Positions 11,036 through 24,192 are shown, counted from the stretch's first letter. The stretch is DNA of 64,000 nt from Coprinellus micaceus (GCA_951394405.1 OX596334.1:2046001-2110000); one strand, 5' to 3'. Numbers and translations are program-made. The notes: generated by a model from the letters alone, not told the origin.

Positions 11036-13042
11036 CTAATGTGCAACGTAGGCCACACAGAGCAACGGGAACCCAGCATACAACCCTAACCAAAACACGA
11101 TATTCCCCAACGTCTGATTCCTCTTGATGGCAGGCAGCCTGCCAACTAGAATCATCGGAATCTGGATCAACTGCAACATAAACAGGTACATCCGAATCTT
11201 CCTCGTCACGATGACCATGACCAGCTCATGGGCAGCAGCGCTCAGCGCGAAAGTGAAGAGCATGGCTGCGGTCCTGGACAGGCGGTAGCTGGAGAGGATT
11301 GTCGCGGCATAGACGTGTCGCAGAAGGAAGGCATGCACGGGTTTGTTCCATTTGCGGGAAAATTCGTCCCAGGACGTCGAGTTCCACTGACGAAAGGCAT
11401 GAGGCAGTGAAGAGAAGCGAGAATCGGTCGACCCACCCAGTCCTCGTAGAATTGTCGATCAGCAAATCTGGATAGCTCTGCAAAACCATTACAGATGCAT
11501 TCTAAGCAGAGGTCCGTCAGTGCGATCCTTGAGCCTTGGTAGCAAAATTCTCACCGAAGATGATGTAGAATAGTAGAATGTAGGCGATCATAAATGGTAG
11601 GGCGAGATCAAGCAGGGACCGCAAGAAGGACTGCTCCGAGTGCGTGTAAGGGAGGATGAAACGGTCTGTTACGGTGTAAAGCAGAGCAAACGTGCCGAAG
11701 GTCGCCACCTACGAAGTGTCAGACGACGTTCCAAAGACGATTCAGCAATATATCCTCACCGTCTTCTCGAATATATAGACAGGTCGGATTCTTGTCGTAC
11801 GGGGATATTCCAGCTCATAAACCAGACTTGGGATGAGCATAAAATCGGCGAAGCTTTTCCAGCTAATATTATTTGGCCATTGCGTGTAGTCCCTTGGTCC
11901 AGAGCTCCTCAAATCGACGAGGATCTCGGAGTACTCTTCGGCCAAAGCCGCGACGTCTGGGTTTGGGTGGTGTATGAGTGGATGTCGAGGAGGGGGTGGG
12001 GCCGAGGGAGCGATGAAATCTCCGTATGGTGTGCCAGCGGAGGTCGCAACCACTCCGTTGGCGGGTGCTGGAGCTGGCGCATGTCCCGACTGCGAGGTCG
12101 AGGAGTGAGCAGTGTGCCCATTGGTTGTCGTGGCGTCGGAGGCACCGTTCAGTCGGCGCCTGAGAGCAGTCGCCGTCGCAATGTCGACATAGGAGGAGAT
12201 GGCGTTGGGGTTGCCGCCGTCCGGTGGTAGGGGTGTCCCTTCTTTGGGTGTGGAGGTGCCAGACGAATCTGAAATCGACATGAGCATCGCAGACAGCTCG
12301 TCCCGCTTTTCCTTCTCAAGTCGCGCTGACTGTGCCTCGGTGATGGCGTCGTCGAATGACGATCCGGGGTACAGTTTCGCGACCAGCTCCTTCAAATGGG
12401 TGAGCGCTGACTCTGCTCGGGCGCGCGTAACTTGCATGTGGCCATTGACGGTTAAGTAGGAGTGCATCTTCATAATCATAACCTAGGAAGGTCGTCAGTG
12501 ATAAGCCTCCGGAGACCGGGGAGCTCACCGACAAAGGAGTGTATGGTGAGGAATCCTGACTGAACCCACGGCCACTGCCGGTTGAAGGTCCATTTGATTG
12601 CGGAGAAAAGGATAGTGGTTTGGAGTGCGTGTTGAATGACGAGGCCAGTCCAGTAATACCGAATCCAATTATTCTTCAGGGCAATGGCGATAGGGACGCA
12701 TATCCCGGTGCTGAGAACCAGCAGCGCGTCTGTCCATGCCAGCGTGACAGCATCCCTCGAAAACATGGCGGCGAAGTCGAGATTGAGGGGCATCCCGCTG
12801 GTTTCAAAACTCCTGACATAGGTCTGCACGGTGAAGATAAATATGGATATCCAGAAGAGGGTGAAGAATCCTCGAAATTCATTCGTGGTGGATTCGTGGT
12901 TCCTCCTGTCGAACGCCGATGTTCTTGGGGTGAAAGTGACTAGCGCCCGCAGCTTCTTGGAGGATTTTGAGCGGTATGGCTTCGAGACGTAGAGCGTCCC
13001 GGCGGAGGTTTCGAAACCTCCTCCATCGGATGTCCGGGTCAT
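11036..13042 (-). CDS. Sterol O-acyltransferase (ARE1/ARE2-like, MBOAT)
   Basis: This ER membrane enzyme transfers a fatty acyl group from acyl-CoA to ergosterol, making steryl esters for lipid droplets. Exons are 12533-13042, 11760-12482, 11555-11708, 11437-11501 and 11036-11386, giving 600 residues (family about 600). Signatures include HSFVMIMKMHSY, the MBOAT motif FYEDWWN (split by the intron 11387-11436) and the catalytic His in AAHELVM, with multiple hydrophobic membrane segments. A Ser/Ala/Pro-rich insertion of about 120 residues (DNA about 11950-12350) sits between the HSY motif and the next membrane segment. The intron 12483-12532 must start GTCGGT to keep the family frame, although a better GTGAGC site lies 4 nt downstream. 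ATG at 13042 begins MTRTSDGGG; it faces CLR2 across a shared promoter. Confidence 0.94.
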
Positions 13043-13500
13043 GAGAGTAATGAGCAAGAGTCTATTTGGTCTCTACGTCATCGCTATCAAAAGATTACAA
13101 ACTGTCTATCGTGGTCAATAGGTTTGTACGGTCTCTTCAAAGCGTCTCCCTAGATAATTCAGGTCGACGTTCTGCGAGCCCGTAGCGCAAGAAACGCGTC
13201 GCTTTTGCCGCGTAGTTTAACCCCTAGCATGTGGGAGATGTCATGCCTGGCGTAGATAAATCACGGCGTCGAGGGGAAGTCCGAAGAGGGGGAAGCGAGC
13301 AGTCTGGAATGGAGCAGGGAAAAGATATGGTGCATTTTCAGTGTCGCGTAAGGCATTGGATGAATGGGAAGAAGCAGGAGAGGACAGTTCATTAATTCCG
13401 ACAGAGGGCATGTTTGTTCCTAATTGCCCATCATTCCCACAGCCCTGTGCAGAGTTTGGCTTGGACAGGACTCGCTCTCTTCCTCATCCTCGACCCTGGA
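13043..13500. promoter_or_regulatory. Shared divergent promoter, sterol acyltransferase and CLR2
   Basis: This 458-bp interval lies between two opposed start codons. It carries one ACGCGT palindrome at 13194-13199. The right part includes 5' untranslated sequence of CLR2; a possible leader-intron end (CCACAG) lies near 13440. No TATA box is evident. Confidence 0.4.
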
Positions 13501-16500
13501 ATGGGGCGAAACATCGGGAGCTCCGGCGCAAAGGTCCCCGACGATCCTCTGTGGATAGACATTCCCCGCTCAGACGGTCACCAGCGCTACTGGCCAACCA
13601 ATACCACGTACATCGAAGATGGTGGCGAAATAAATTGGATGAAGCTGGTCGACTTGGACGACGACGTGGCTTTGAGGTGGAGGCTCCAAGTCGGAAATAG
13701 GATCTCCATAGACAGTGGCTCAGAAGGACGTATGTATTTTACCGCCTGCTCGCTCTGGGTATGATCTAATCGTTCGTCTTCAGAGGATCACTCGCGAGCC
13801 ATCCTTAGGGCATGGCCTGCCGGCTACCGAATGTATGATCACCACAAGGGTAAAGTCAATGCCCCGAGACACGACATATATCTTTATGGTACGCTTTGCC
13901 TGACAAATCTTCGACTTGTGCTAATCCACTTTAACAGGCCCTCAGTTCAAGCGTTTTCGCTCCATCAACGAATTCGTTCCCCACGCAATATGGCTCTGTC
14001 GCGACGAAACGATGAACACCCAAAATTGTTGCTGCAAATACTGCAAAAAGCTTCCTCAGAAGGTCATCAGCAGTGCATTGGACTCTATCATCCAGGCTTC
14101 TTCTTCACAGATGTCGGTATCTGCACCCCCAAGATCCCATGGCAACAATGCGGCGGGTCCATCCTCAGGTACTCCGGCGGTACAGGGACGAGACATCTAT
14201 AGTGCCCTTCAGAAGCAAGGATGGGTGAGCCGAGAGCGCGTCCGCGATTCAACATCACTGGCCCAAAGGAAGGCGCAACGGGAGCAGAGGGTCAAACAGT
14301 CGAAGGGAAAACGCAAGGATGAATCTGCTCCCAAGGTCTTCGCCTCTGTGCAGAAGCAGCTCCAGCCGATGAAAGAATTGAGGCCCTCGGACAATGTTTC
14401 GGATATGCCGATGCTGGCAGACCGGAATAGGGATCTGAGGGCGGTATATTCCCGAAGTGCGAACGATAAAATGGGGGTCCTCGGCTGGGACGATGATAGC
14501 GAGGCAGCCCTCACGAGCCAAGCTGTCCAATGGGGCGTTACAGCACCCCCTGCCCAGCCCAACAAGGGTACCCCCTCACTTCGAAGATACTACAGGGAGA
14601 ACGAGATTGTTTGGGTCCAACTTCCCGGACAGGGCATCCCAGTCGCATCTCTGGGTTCTACCCAGGAAATGAACATATCGATCTGGCCGGGGATGATCAA
14701 GGGTTCGAAAATCAAAAACACTCCGATCCCGGTCTCCCAGCCGTCCCAAGGTGGGATACCTCCTCAAGGCAAGCCCCCCAGTTCCACTTCCCCCATCAAT
14801 GCGACGCTAAACGGACATATTCGATCCGTCCCCGCTACCTCTAGTGCAGGCGTTGCCGGGAATTCCGATCCACCCCTTGCGTCCGGCCAGCTTCCCCCCT
14901 CCACCTCATCATTTCACCCTGAATCTTCCTCTGGATCCCTGTCTGCACTCCCAGGGCCCTCCCACCTTGCCGCCACCAATGGGTTACTATCCTCCTCCAC
15001 ACCCTTTTCCTCAACCCCCGGGCTTCCCCCAACCGGTGTATCCGTATCTAATACCGCATCTCCCGCTCCCAATGCCGTGGGCGGCCCCGTACCCTCCCTT
15101 CCCAGCCGCGCACACCATGCAGTCACACCCACCACTTCACCTTCCAATTCCGGGTCCCGCCCCGAGAATTCAGGAGATTGGATCGTCAGAGAATCAATCG
15201 TCTATACAATCCAACTTTCGGGGCTCGACGTGAGGGTGGAAGTACCCGCAGCGGGAGTCCTACCATATCTTGCTACCGCTCCTGCCGATGACTTTGTCGC
15301 CTGGCTCAAACTTGTTCACGATTACTTGAACTTTGAGGATGATTCGATTCGCCACTTTGACCCCATGGATGCTTCAAGGCGGGCAGGACAAGATGGTGTG
15401 TTGGAGGAAGAAGCGATCAAGAGGGCGTCCCAAGCCATCTCTGCGTATGCCCTTGCTCTGCAGACCGCCTCTCACGTCTGCAACGACTGGTCGCTTACGG
15501 ACAAATGGGATTTCGAATATGTTCCACCGGCGTACGAGAAGGGCCCTGTGCGCGTGAATGTTGCTTCCAAGAATGGCGCCGTTCAGTCGACCCCCGTTTC
15601 TTCACCTCCACTTCCTCTTCCCTCAGAACTTTCGACTCCAATGAAAACCAAATCGCATACTTTCATTTCCGGCCTGTCCCTGGCGAGTGCCATTCAAGAC
15701 GCCGGACGTGCAAATGCCCAAGGGCCGACCTCGTTCTCGCAGAATAAGATGGACCTCAACGCCACCACGGGCAGCCGACCTGTTTACATGGAACTCTCTG
15801 GTACGAGCGACTTGATGACGGAGCAGGAGGTGAGGGACATCGCGGAAGGGGTGTTGGGAGTTGGCCCAGGCGATGCCCCAAGCGCGTCCTCTGTGCCTGA
15901 AGCCCTCATTCAGGTGCGGTTCCAAGGGATGTGGTGGGGTTCCGAGCGTATATGGGTGGACGACTTCGTTCGAGTCAAAGTTCCCCGGGGTGCTCTCGCG
16001 CCCAATGGGGCCCCGAACGTATACAAGCCCAGTGGGTGGGGCAGAGCGAACAAAGACGTTGCCTCGAAACTGAAGGCCTTACAACAGGCGAGGATCGAGT
16101 CGGGCTCCGACAAGGGGAAAGGAAGGGAAGGGGGTTTGGATTCCTTGGAGGTGCAGGAGGTCCACAGCGTCGGTTCTCGAGGCATCTTTATGAAAGTCGG
16201 CGGGATATTCGTGGTGGATGTTCCGAAACCTGATGGCAACAGGAAGAAAGAGGGGCGGATATGTGGGATGTTGTATGAGTTGGCGGAGCTTGATTGGGAT
16301 GAAACAGAGCCAGAGCTCAAGGACCAATACGAACTGGAGAAGAAGCAAAGGGAAGTGTATCTTGAGCAAGCCAACGGAACCACGGACCCTGTGGCTTTCA
16401 AAGCTAGCGTGGACGAATCCCTTCTACCATCGAACCCGGGCAAGCCTCGTTCTCTGTGGACCTCTTCGTCTGTTCAACCATCACCCCCTCCCCACTATAT

Positions 16501-16966
16501 CATGCCACAAGCACCGAAAGGCTACCGTTTCCGTCCCATACTCAAAACCGGCTGCGAAGCGGTACTCAATCTGTCGCTGATTGCGGGGAGGTACTACCCT
16601 CGTATCATTGGGCACCCACTGCTGGCGCCGAAGTTCACGCAAGAATTGTCGGCGCCTAAGTGGGATTTGAACGAGAAGCAACGCACAGATCTCATGTCCT
16701 CGATGTCGTTGGAAGGCCTCTCTGCTGGCCACTACAACGCTGTGGATCCTCAGTACCACAAGAAAAGTAGAACGCAGATGCTTGATGATGCTGAACGGGG
16801 CGCATTGAGGGACATGGATAGGTTCAAGCGAGAGATGTGGGCCGCTTACTCACAGGCGTCAGCGGAGGTGGAATATTCACAAGAGGATGATGAGATGGGT
16901 GAGGGTGATTCTGAGGACGACATCGTGGAGATGGAAATGGACGAACTGGCTATGAATGTCGATTAA
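13501..16966 (+). CDS. Cryptic loci regulator 2 (Clr2) transcription-silencing protein
   Basis: In fission yeast Clr2 is a subunit of the SHREC histone-deacetylase and remodelling complex that silences heterochromatin. Exons are 13501-13729, 13784-13888 and 13938-16966, with introns of 54 and 49 nt, giving 1120 residues. The N-terminal Clr2 silencing domain is clear: the aromatic DGGEINWMKLV, then AWPAGYRMYDHHKG, DIYLYGPQFKRFRS, NEFVPHAIWL and CCCKYC. The intron removal is what joins these pieces. A long Ser/Pro-rich middle (about residues 320-480) leads to the second conserved, BAH-like region (IQVRFQGMWWGSERIWVDDF, DFVRVKVPRG). The C-terminal tail is acidic (EDDEMGEGDSEDD). The ATG at 13501 is the first in frame with the conserved domain. 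The family call is strong; the link to silencing in this organism is inferred. Confidence 0.9.
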
Positions 16967-17382
16967 CGGTCCAGTAATTTCTTGATATCTTGAAGCCATG
17001 TACATAAGCCTGCTGCAATAGTAGCATATACACTCAGCCGGTGCCATTACACTTTTCGAGTATAAAGCCGTGCGAAATTTGAAGTAGAGCTCGGATTTTG
17101 ATTACATGAAGGCGCATCAACCCCTCTTCGTCCTCCTTCACCCAGCCCACCACTAACGAAGGCTCTTCGCCGTTAGGCTTCTTCCCCCGCCCTTATATTA
17201 CTACAAGGGTAACCCTGCTCTTATGCGAGGCCCAGGACAACTCCCCGACTCCATAACGACCTTGTAGACGACAATCCCAGCTCTTATTATACCCCGTTTC
17301 CAGGTCCACTCGCCGCCACTAACTCGTCGAATCCCGACTATATACCACTTTTTGGCTCCCGTCACCGTTTTCTCGTACCATC
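16967..17382. promoter_or_regulatory. CLR2 3' region and KAR9 promoter
   Basis: Both flanking genes read rightward, so this 416-bp gap must hold a terminator and the KAR9 promoter. A TATA-like TATATACC lies about 40 bp before the KAR9 ATG and may be leader sequence instead. No coding sequence is supported. Confidence 0.35.
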
Positions 17383-20300
17383 ATGGCCAGCCTGCAAGCT
17401 GTTGCCTCGTCGTCAAGCACAACATCGTACTACAGCGCAGACAACAACTATGTGCCGCCATCCCCAGCCTCGATCCACTCTAATCGCTCTCCAAACTCAT
17501 CCTCATCCTCATTATCGAACTATTCGTTGGAAAGGGGCGATGAAGGTGTGTGTAGATATCCTCTCCGTGGACATTTAACGCGTCGATGTCTTGCTCTGAT
17601 CATGCTGACCCTGCCGTAGAGGACGCAACGATCACTGGTAGCAAGCTGAGCAATGGGGAAGCATCATCATCCTCTGGCAAGACGTTGGGAAAGCAGAAGA
17701 GCAAGAGTTCAGAGTACGTTGGTTTACAGCGCGTTTTCCTTGCGTTATTTCCGTTACTCACTTTGGCCACAGAGACCTACGAATCCTCGCCATTTCTACT
17801 CGCATCACGGAGCTTTCGTACGCGATATCAGACATACAAACCAGGATATTCGGTGCGCATGGTTCAATTCTACCTATGCAAGCCAAGGGCTTATGCTGTT
17901 TTCAGAGATCCAGGAGCTCCGGCACAAGTCTCAGTCCCAGAACGCTACTGGAGGAGACGCTAGTTCACCCACCAACGCCGAGAATGTCACTGGCATCATT
18001 GACAAATCCCTCATGGCCCTCGATGAACGTCTAGAATCGGTTGAGAAGGGGATTAAAACCGTCAACGAGAATATGCAGCCGTATCTCCCTCCCGTCACTC
18101 CTACGACCGCTACCCAAGACTCCCTTGCAGTCACACCCACTGTGGCCAATATCACGGGGGCTTCCTCGGGGCCATCATCATCTACAACCAACGAGGGGAC
18201 GGTTGCACTACTCAGGAAGCACACGGCGTTGTTAGCGGAGTGGGAATCGGTCCAGGATGAGAGCGACGTGTTGAGAGAGGAGCTGAAGGAGGACAAGTGG
18301 TTGACGGTCTTCCGAACTGTGACTGATCAGGCAGATGGGATGATGTCCAGCCTCGAGAAGGCCGTCACCCGGTGTCAGGTATGTAGCATGCTTTTCACTT
18401 TGAAGTGGTAACCATTAACTGCCTGCCATTCAATTAGGATTTCATCTTCCAAGTCCACCAGCGAAAAAGGGCTCTCCTCAACGACGGAGACGATTTGTTT
18501 GGCTCATCGAGCAAAGCTCCCATCACGCTGGAAACGTATCACTCGCTTCTAGAATCGTATGAAGCGAAGAAGAAGTGAGTGTGTGGACATTGGTTAACTT
18601 GAAACTATATTGACCAAACCCCAATCGCCGATATAGACACTACATGCCTGCCACTTCCAAAGTTCTATCTATTATTGACCGCGGGGTGCGGGATCGAGTC
18701 ACCAAGAACGGGGAGACGCTCCGGCGTCACTCGGAATCTGCGCAGCGATGGAAGGCGCTGAAGGAACGGATCGCGCGAACGGATACAGAGATGGAGAATG
18801 TACGGAGAATCCTGGTCGCCGCTGATGCTTCGGAGAGTGAAGCGGGCTCGAGCACATCAGGATATCTGGCGACACCACCGAGTGGCTCAAGACTACATCT
18901 CGGTGGAGGGAGCGAGAGGGGGTCAGAGAAGGGTGGCGGGACGCTCTCGCGGTCGATATCGCCCTTCCGGAAGTTCGCAAGAAGGATAACGGGGTCTAGC
19001 AGTGGCGGAAACCCTAAGATCTCAAGCCCTTCTGCAGTAATTACGCCGTTAACGGTGAACAAGAAGTTGCCGAAGACACCCTCCTCTGAACCTCCCCCTG
19101 TGTCCTCCAGCAGCTCAAACTTCAGCTCTATCTCTCAGACGCTTCGAAAGGGAAGAACATCGTTGTTCGCTGGCTCGAAGGGTGCCGAGCCTGTCACCCC
19201 CAACCGGCCCAACCACATGAAGAGTCAAAGCGTCACCCCTGACTCGTCCCCAAATGTTAATAGGGTTGGCGATCCGACGCGGTCCTACTTTGGGACAACT
19301 GCCTCTTCAGCGGCCAAATCCCGCCCATCGCTTACAGGCGGGGGGCTTGCCCCAGGGAAACCCACTTGGAATGCCAGCACAAAAGTGGACACTTCAGATG
19401 AGAAGCGCACGCCCGGAGGGACTTTCAAGGGAACACCAGGCTCTCGGGTGAACTCTCGACCGCCTTCTTCCCAGGGAATATACGCGTCTTACAGCGGGGG
19501 GAACATCCCGCCCATTCCTCCGCTGAGCACCCCTGGTCGCAGGAGTCTCTCGAGGGTCTCGATGGCTTCGTCGAGGCCATGGTCGCCGATCGATTCCTCA
19601 GCGTCTACGACATATTCCTCATCGCAACATGGGCCTCCACCGCCTCTCACCTTCTCAAGCACGAACTCCAGCTCGAGGTTTAATACACCCTCTCGAGCAG
19701 GGTCCCGACCACCATCCAGGGCACAGACACCTTCACGATCAGCCAGCCTGACCCATGGCACGCCACGACCACGACCTAAAACACCTTCGAATATACCCAT
19801 GCCTGCGACACGCTCGCCTGGCCGGTCACCTGGTGGTCGGTCCGCGTCTGTAGGCACCAAGGCCGACATGTTCACCGTAGGCATGTCCGCCGCCGATTGG
19901 AGTCCAGATAACAGCAGCACTCGACCTTTCTCCCCGGCGTTTTCAACTTCGGGGATGAGCGCCACAGGTGGTAGCGGTTTCCACCCGCCGCGTCCGCCAA
20001 GTCGGTCGATGATCCCAGTGCCTACGGTGCATGTCAGCGGCGCGAGCCCGGGCCAACGAAGTAGACCGAGCTCGTCGATGTCGCATTTGGGACATGGGTT
20101 CAGTTACAATGGACGTGCCGGATCGGAGAGCCCGACGATGCGGATGTTGAACCACCAAATGGCGGGGATGGGTGTGAGTCCGTTCAGGAACAACGCGAGG
20201 AGAGCACAGACGCCTGATGGTATATCCATGATGAGGAGCGTTAGTGCAGCGACTGGAGGTGCGAACGCAAGCGGAACGGGGAGTATGGCCTCAAGGCCAC

Positions 20301-20785
20301 CGCCTTCGAGCTTCCGGGACAATGGAAGCGTGACAGGGGGGAGTAGGCCGGGATCGAGGTTGGGAGGAGCAGGAGGGTCCAGTCTCGATTTGACGAACAA
20401 TATGTCGACGGCGACGTTGATGGGTCCCCTACATGAGTACGTTGTAGGGAACCCAAAGGATCCGTTAGACGTGGAGGTGGCGAGGGTCGCCAATGGGATC
20501 CCTCATGGGTTGGTCATTGCGCGTGTGGACCCACCACTGAAGAAGGCGCCGAAGGAGGGCGAGGAGGTGAAGGCTCAGTATTCGTTTACGAATGCGTTGG
20601 CGAGCAAGATTGTGGCGTGTAGGCTGACGACGATGACGAGGGCGACGAAGATTAAGGCGGGGCAGGAAGAGGGGTTGACGAAGGATACGGTGAAGATGGT
20701 TACAACGAAGAAGGTTATGTGTCGGGTTGGGGGAGGGTGGCAGGATTTGAACCTGTACATTCTCAATCGTCAGTCTGGGCTCTGA
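17383..20785 (+). CDS. Kar9-like spindle-orientation protein with C-terminal GAS2-type domain
   Basis: Kar9 links microtubule plus ends (through Bim1/EB1) to myosin on actin cables and so orients the spindle. Exons are 17383-17545, 17620-17713, 17773-17852, 17906-18378, 18438-18574 and 18637-20785, giving 1031 residues in a perfect frame. The helical Kar9 core spans about residues 75-400 (ITELSYAISDIQTRIFEIQE, ALDERLESVEKG, FIFQVHQRKRALL, HYMPATSKVLSIIDRGV). A long Ser/Pro/Arg-rich stretch follows (about 440-890) with several SxxP-type sites that could serve EB1 binding. The last 120 residues (EYVVGNPKDPLDVEVARVAN to GGGWQDLNLYILNRQ) look like a GAS2-related microtubule-binding domain. The gene is intact. 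The name rests on the Kar9 core; budding-yeast Kar9 itself is shorter. Confidence 0.88.
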
Positions 20786-21884
20786 ACTAGTCCGAGTCAA
20801 ACACTCTCTGGAGGAGCCCCTGCTTCCACGCCGCTCCCATTGCATGACATTCTCTCTTGCACATGGCACCCTCCATGTTCTCCCTCTGTCGCATATGCAT
20901 CATATCATTATGTTGTGGTATTTACATATCTCAGGCTTCATTGTATGTCGCTATCGGTTTTGTTATGTAGGTCACCAGCATTCACGTCGCCAAGACCTCA
21001 TTCACGTAACATTGAATCCCCTTTGGCACTGTGGACCGACCAATGCCTTGCCGACACGGTGGGCTCGATGAGCCTCATCGCCAAGGCAGCGCCTTTAGCG
21101 CCGTGTAACTCTTCGGAGGAATCGCGTTTTCACATTGCAAATGAGAGCTTGTGAATTCACCATATCGACCTCTGCAACGCCTCGTTGCCCAAGCATGTCG
21201 CAGCGGGTCCTGTAGATATGAGATAGAAGACGCTAACCCTTCCTAGTTCCTCCTGTGCATTCTGGCCTTCCCTATTGATATCCCATGACACCATCGATAA
21301 CTCGATGTCGGGATATGGCTCTCCTCTCGGGAGCATGCCGCTGTGGACTTATGGAGTGCCGAATCGATATATTAGGGTTTCTGAGACTTGCAAGGGGTGA
21401 TGGCGCCGACCGATACGTACATGTTCTCTGTAGAGGGTGTCAAGTCATCGGAGGGTAGGGGTCCCGACCTGTCCAAGGTTCACGCCGCCTGTACCTCGGC
21501 GGTCGCGCCTTGTCGAGAACAAGACAGCCTAATCGCTATACCGAGTGGTCAAGGAGATGCAATCAACAAAGGCATTGAACAAGTACCTTGATTGTAATGA
21601 ATATGGAAATAGACAGGCCCTTTCCGCCTCCAGAACCAATCTCGTCAGTTCGAAATGAGGGCGTAGAAGCTGTGACGTTGTATCCGATGGTGGCCCTGGA
21701 ATTGGTGCCACACGGGGCTAAGGGATACGTTTGGTCCTTCGGGAGTCGGAAGTATATAAGACGCCCCCGTCACGGCACCTTTCTCCTTTTTCTTTCCCCT
21801 CAGTCCAGCCGACTCGCCAATTTAGCTCCACCTTCGTTCAATCTATGCCGCAGCAGTAACAAACAGCACTGCTGATCACTTTCT
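20786..21884. promoter_or_regulatory. 1.1-kb intergenic region with TATA box before TRAPPC12
   Basis: No gene is supported on either strand; open stretches are short and unlike any family I know. A good TATA box (TATATAAG, 21753-21760) stands 125 bp before the TRAPPC12 ATG and is followed by a pyrimidine-rich tract (about 21780-21800) typical of fungal transcription starts. Confidence 0.5.
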
Positions 21885-24192
21885 ATGCCAACCATGCCCA
21901 ACCTGCTGAAGAAGAAGAGGCGCGTGTCTGCACCGGCCGTCGACAGCGCTGCACACGACGTGGAGGAGAAGCACCAGGCAGGGCCGTACCTCGCCCCACC
22001 GTCGCCATCATCGTCCAAGACCGCCGTGTCCCGATCGTCGGTATCCTTTTCAACACCTGCGAGGCGGGGGTCTTCGGAGTCGTCCAGCGGTAGCAGCATC
22101 GACAAGAAGAATCAGAACCACGATGGCGGCGCAGGCTCATCGCCGTTCAAGCTCTCGCCCATGAAGAGCATAGCCAAGAAGGCCAAAAGACAAATCCAGC
22201 GTCTCGAGGATGCTGTTCATCATGTGACTAGCTCACCAAATCGGACGGTCCACGGCCGCGCCGTATCGGACTCTGGCTCGTCAGTGGCCAAACCGAAGAC
22301 CTCTTTGTTCCCCTCTTTCTCATCACCCTCCCGCAAGAGGACCTTGTCTACGGCGGCGAAGGGCGACTCCAAGAAGCCTTTCCTCATTGGCAAAGACAGC
22401 GGTGACGGCGAGACCCAGAAAGTCGCACGCAACCGCACAATCTCCCTGCCCATTATCCTTCGTCGCGCCCGCAGCTCTGATACCATGACGAGCGCCGAGT
22501 CGACATCGGTGCACCCCCTGGCCACCTCGCTCCTTCCAGTGGAAGAGGAAACCAGGAGTCCCGTCCTGAAGGAAACCGCCGACGACGCCGACGTGCCAGA
22601 TCCATTCCTTGTTGATGAAGAGGGTGATGCCTTGTCATCCGAGGATGGATCGTCACCTCGTCCGACTCCCAGCGTCCCCCTCTCCATTCCCGTCTCCCCA
22701 TCTCCCCTATCTAGCAAACCTCTTCCTTCTCCTGTAAACGTCAACAAGGAAGTTCCGCCGCCTCCTGTCCCAGAACGTGACGGTGATGATTCAGATGAGG
22801 ACGACGAGGACGACGATGTCCCCGATCTTTACCTCCCGGGCCTCGTCACTCCCACCATGTTCCTGCCCATACCGAATGTGCGCCATCCTTTCACTTCAAA
22901 CCTCTTGACGTGGTGGCTGTCACCAAGACGTCCGTAGCGCCGACCATTCTTTATTGACTTGTAACATTACGACCTGTATCAGACGGACCCTCTGACTATC
23001 CTACTCAACAAATATATTTATCCGCCTGAAAGTCGTCCACACCGGGACGTGTCGGGAGAGTGGCAGCACAGCGACTTCCATACCCTTGTCGTACGTGGTC
23101 CGTCGAGGGTAACGATCAAGCTGTTCAATTCTTTCTAGATGACAAACAGCTGGAGGGCACTGGCGCGAATGGCTCGCGACCGTATCGTCGGCGCAGATCC
23201 TGCAGACCTGAATCTCATCCTCGGTCTCTGGCACCTCCGCCTCTCCTGTCTTGCCCGTCTACGCCTCTTCAACCAGACCGCAGCGGAATGCACGAACTTG
23301 TTCACCGTCCTCAACAACGTCCAACCGCCCGAGGCACGACTGTATCTCTTCGAACGCCTCTTGCCCTTCGAGCTCGAGGTCATGCAGACCAGGCTCAAGT
23401 ACTGGGCTGGAGACCATATGGGATATCTCGATTCACTCGCGGCGTTACTTAGGAAGTGTAAGGTCAGTGCAAGGAACGGTGCAAGTGCGAAGGATGCCAC
23501 AACAAGCGCCATGTGGAAGGAGAGGGGTGCGAGGGTCGCATTGATTATGGCCAGTCAGATGGTCGAGATGAAGGTGTGTCCACCCTACTCCTTCTGAGCC
23601 CTAGTCCTCACGACTCTGCAGGAGTTCACAGCCGCTTCCCACCTCCTCGAACCCCTGTGCACCAATCCTGCACTCCGCTCGGCCATCGCCCGTATCCACC
23701 TCCAATCAGGCAATCTCGCTGCTGCTTCAGAACATTTCCAATCTGTTGCCGAGGACCCTGCCGCAGACGAACGCCAGAAGCTGATGAACAGTGCTACGCT
23801 GCTGAGCGCAGAGGGCGATTGGGAGAAGGCGACGGAGGTGCTGAAGGGTTTGATGGAGAAGGACGGCGAGGATTATGTCGCGGTGAATAATTTGTCGGTC
23901 GCGCTTTTGAACCAGGGCAAGTTGAAGGAGGCGATCGAGGTCCTGGAGAATGCCCTCAGCTCGAGTCCGAGTGCGGTAGTCGTTGCGGAGCCATTCTTGT
24001 TTAACCTTTGTACGTCGTCTCACGTTCCTGTTAGGGAACGGATAGTGCTGATCCTCGTTCTATCGCTCAGCAACGTTATACGAACTGCGGTCCAACACTG
24101 GATTCACGAAGAAGCGCGATTTGCTCGTGGAGGTGGCCAAGTGGAGTGGAGATGGGTTGAAGACGACTTGCTTGAAGCTTCCTGCCAATTAG
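21885..24192 (+). CDS. TRAPP complex subunit 12 (TRAPPC12)-like TPR protein
   Basis: TRAPPC12 is a TPR subunit of the TRAPP III complex (metazoa and many fungi), which tethers ER-derived vesicles and acts in autophagy. Exons are 21885-22877, 22983-23090, 23139-23573, 23622-24009 and 24071-24192, giving 681 residues. The N-terminal 270 residues are Ser/Pro-rich and disordered, ending in an acidic run (DDSDEDDEDDDVPDLYLPGL). The conserved part starts at TPTMFLPIPNTDPLTILL and continues through NLILGLWHLRLSCLARLRLF, the TPR helices VEMKEFTAASHLLEPLC and EGDWEKATEVLKGL, to VNNLSVALLNQGKLKEAIEV and NLSTLYELRS. The first intron (22878-22982) is the longest, 105 nt. Removing it joins PIPN to TDPL exactly as in the family. 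The gene is intact. Confidence 0.87.

Noticed and set aside
20737..20758. tRNA B-box-like GGTTCAAATCC on the minus strand
   Set aside because: It lies inside the conserved C-terminal coding end of the Kar9-like gene, and no matching acceptor stem or A-box is found at the right distance.
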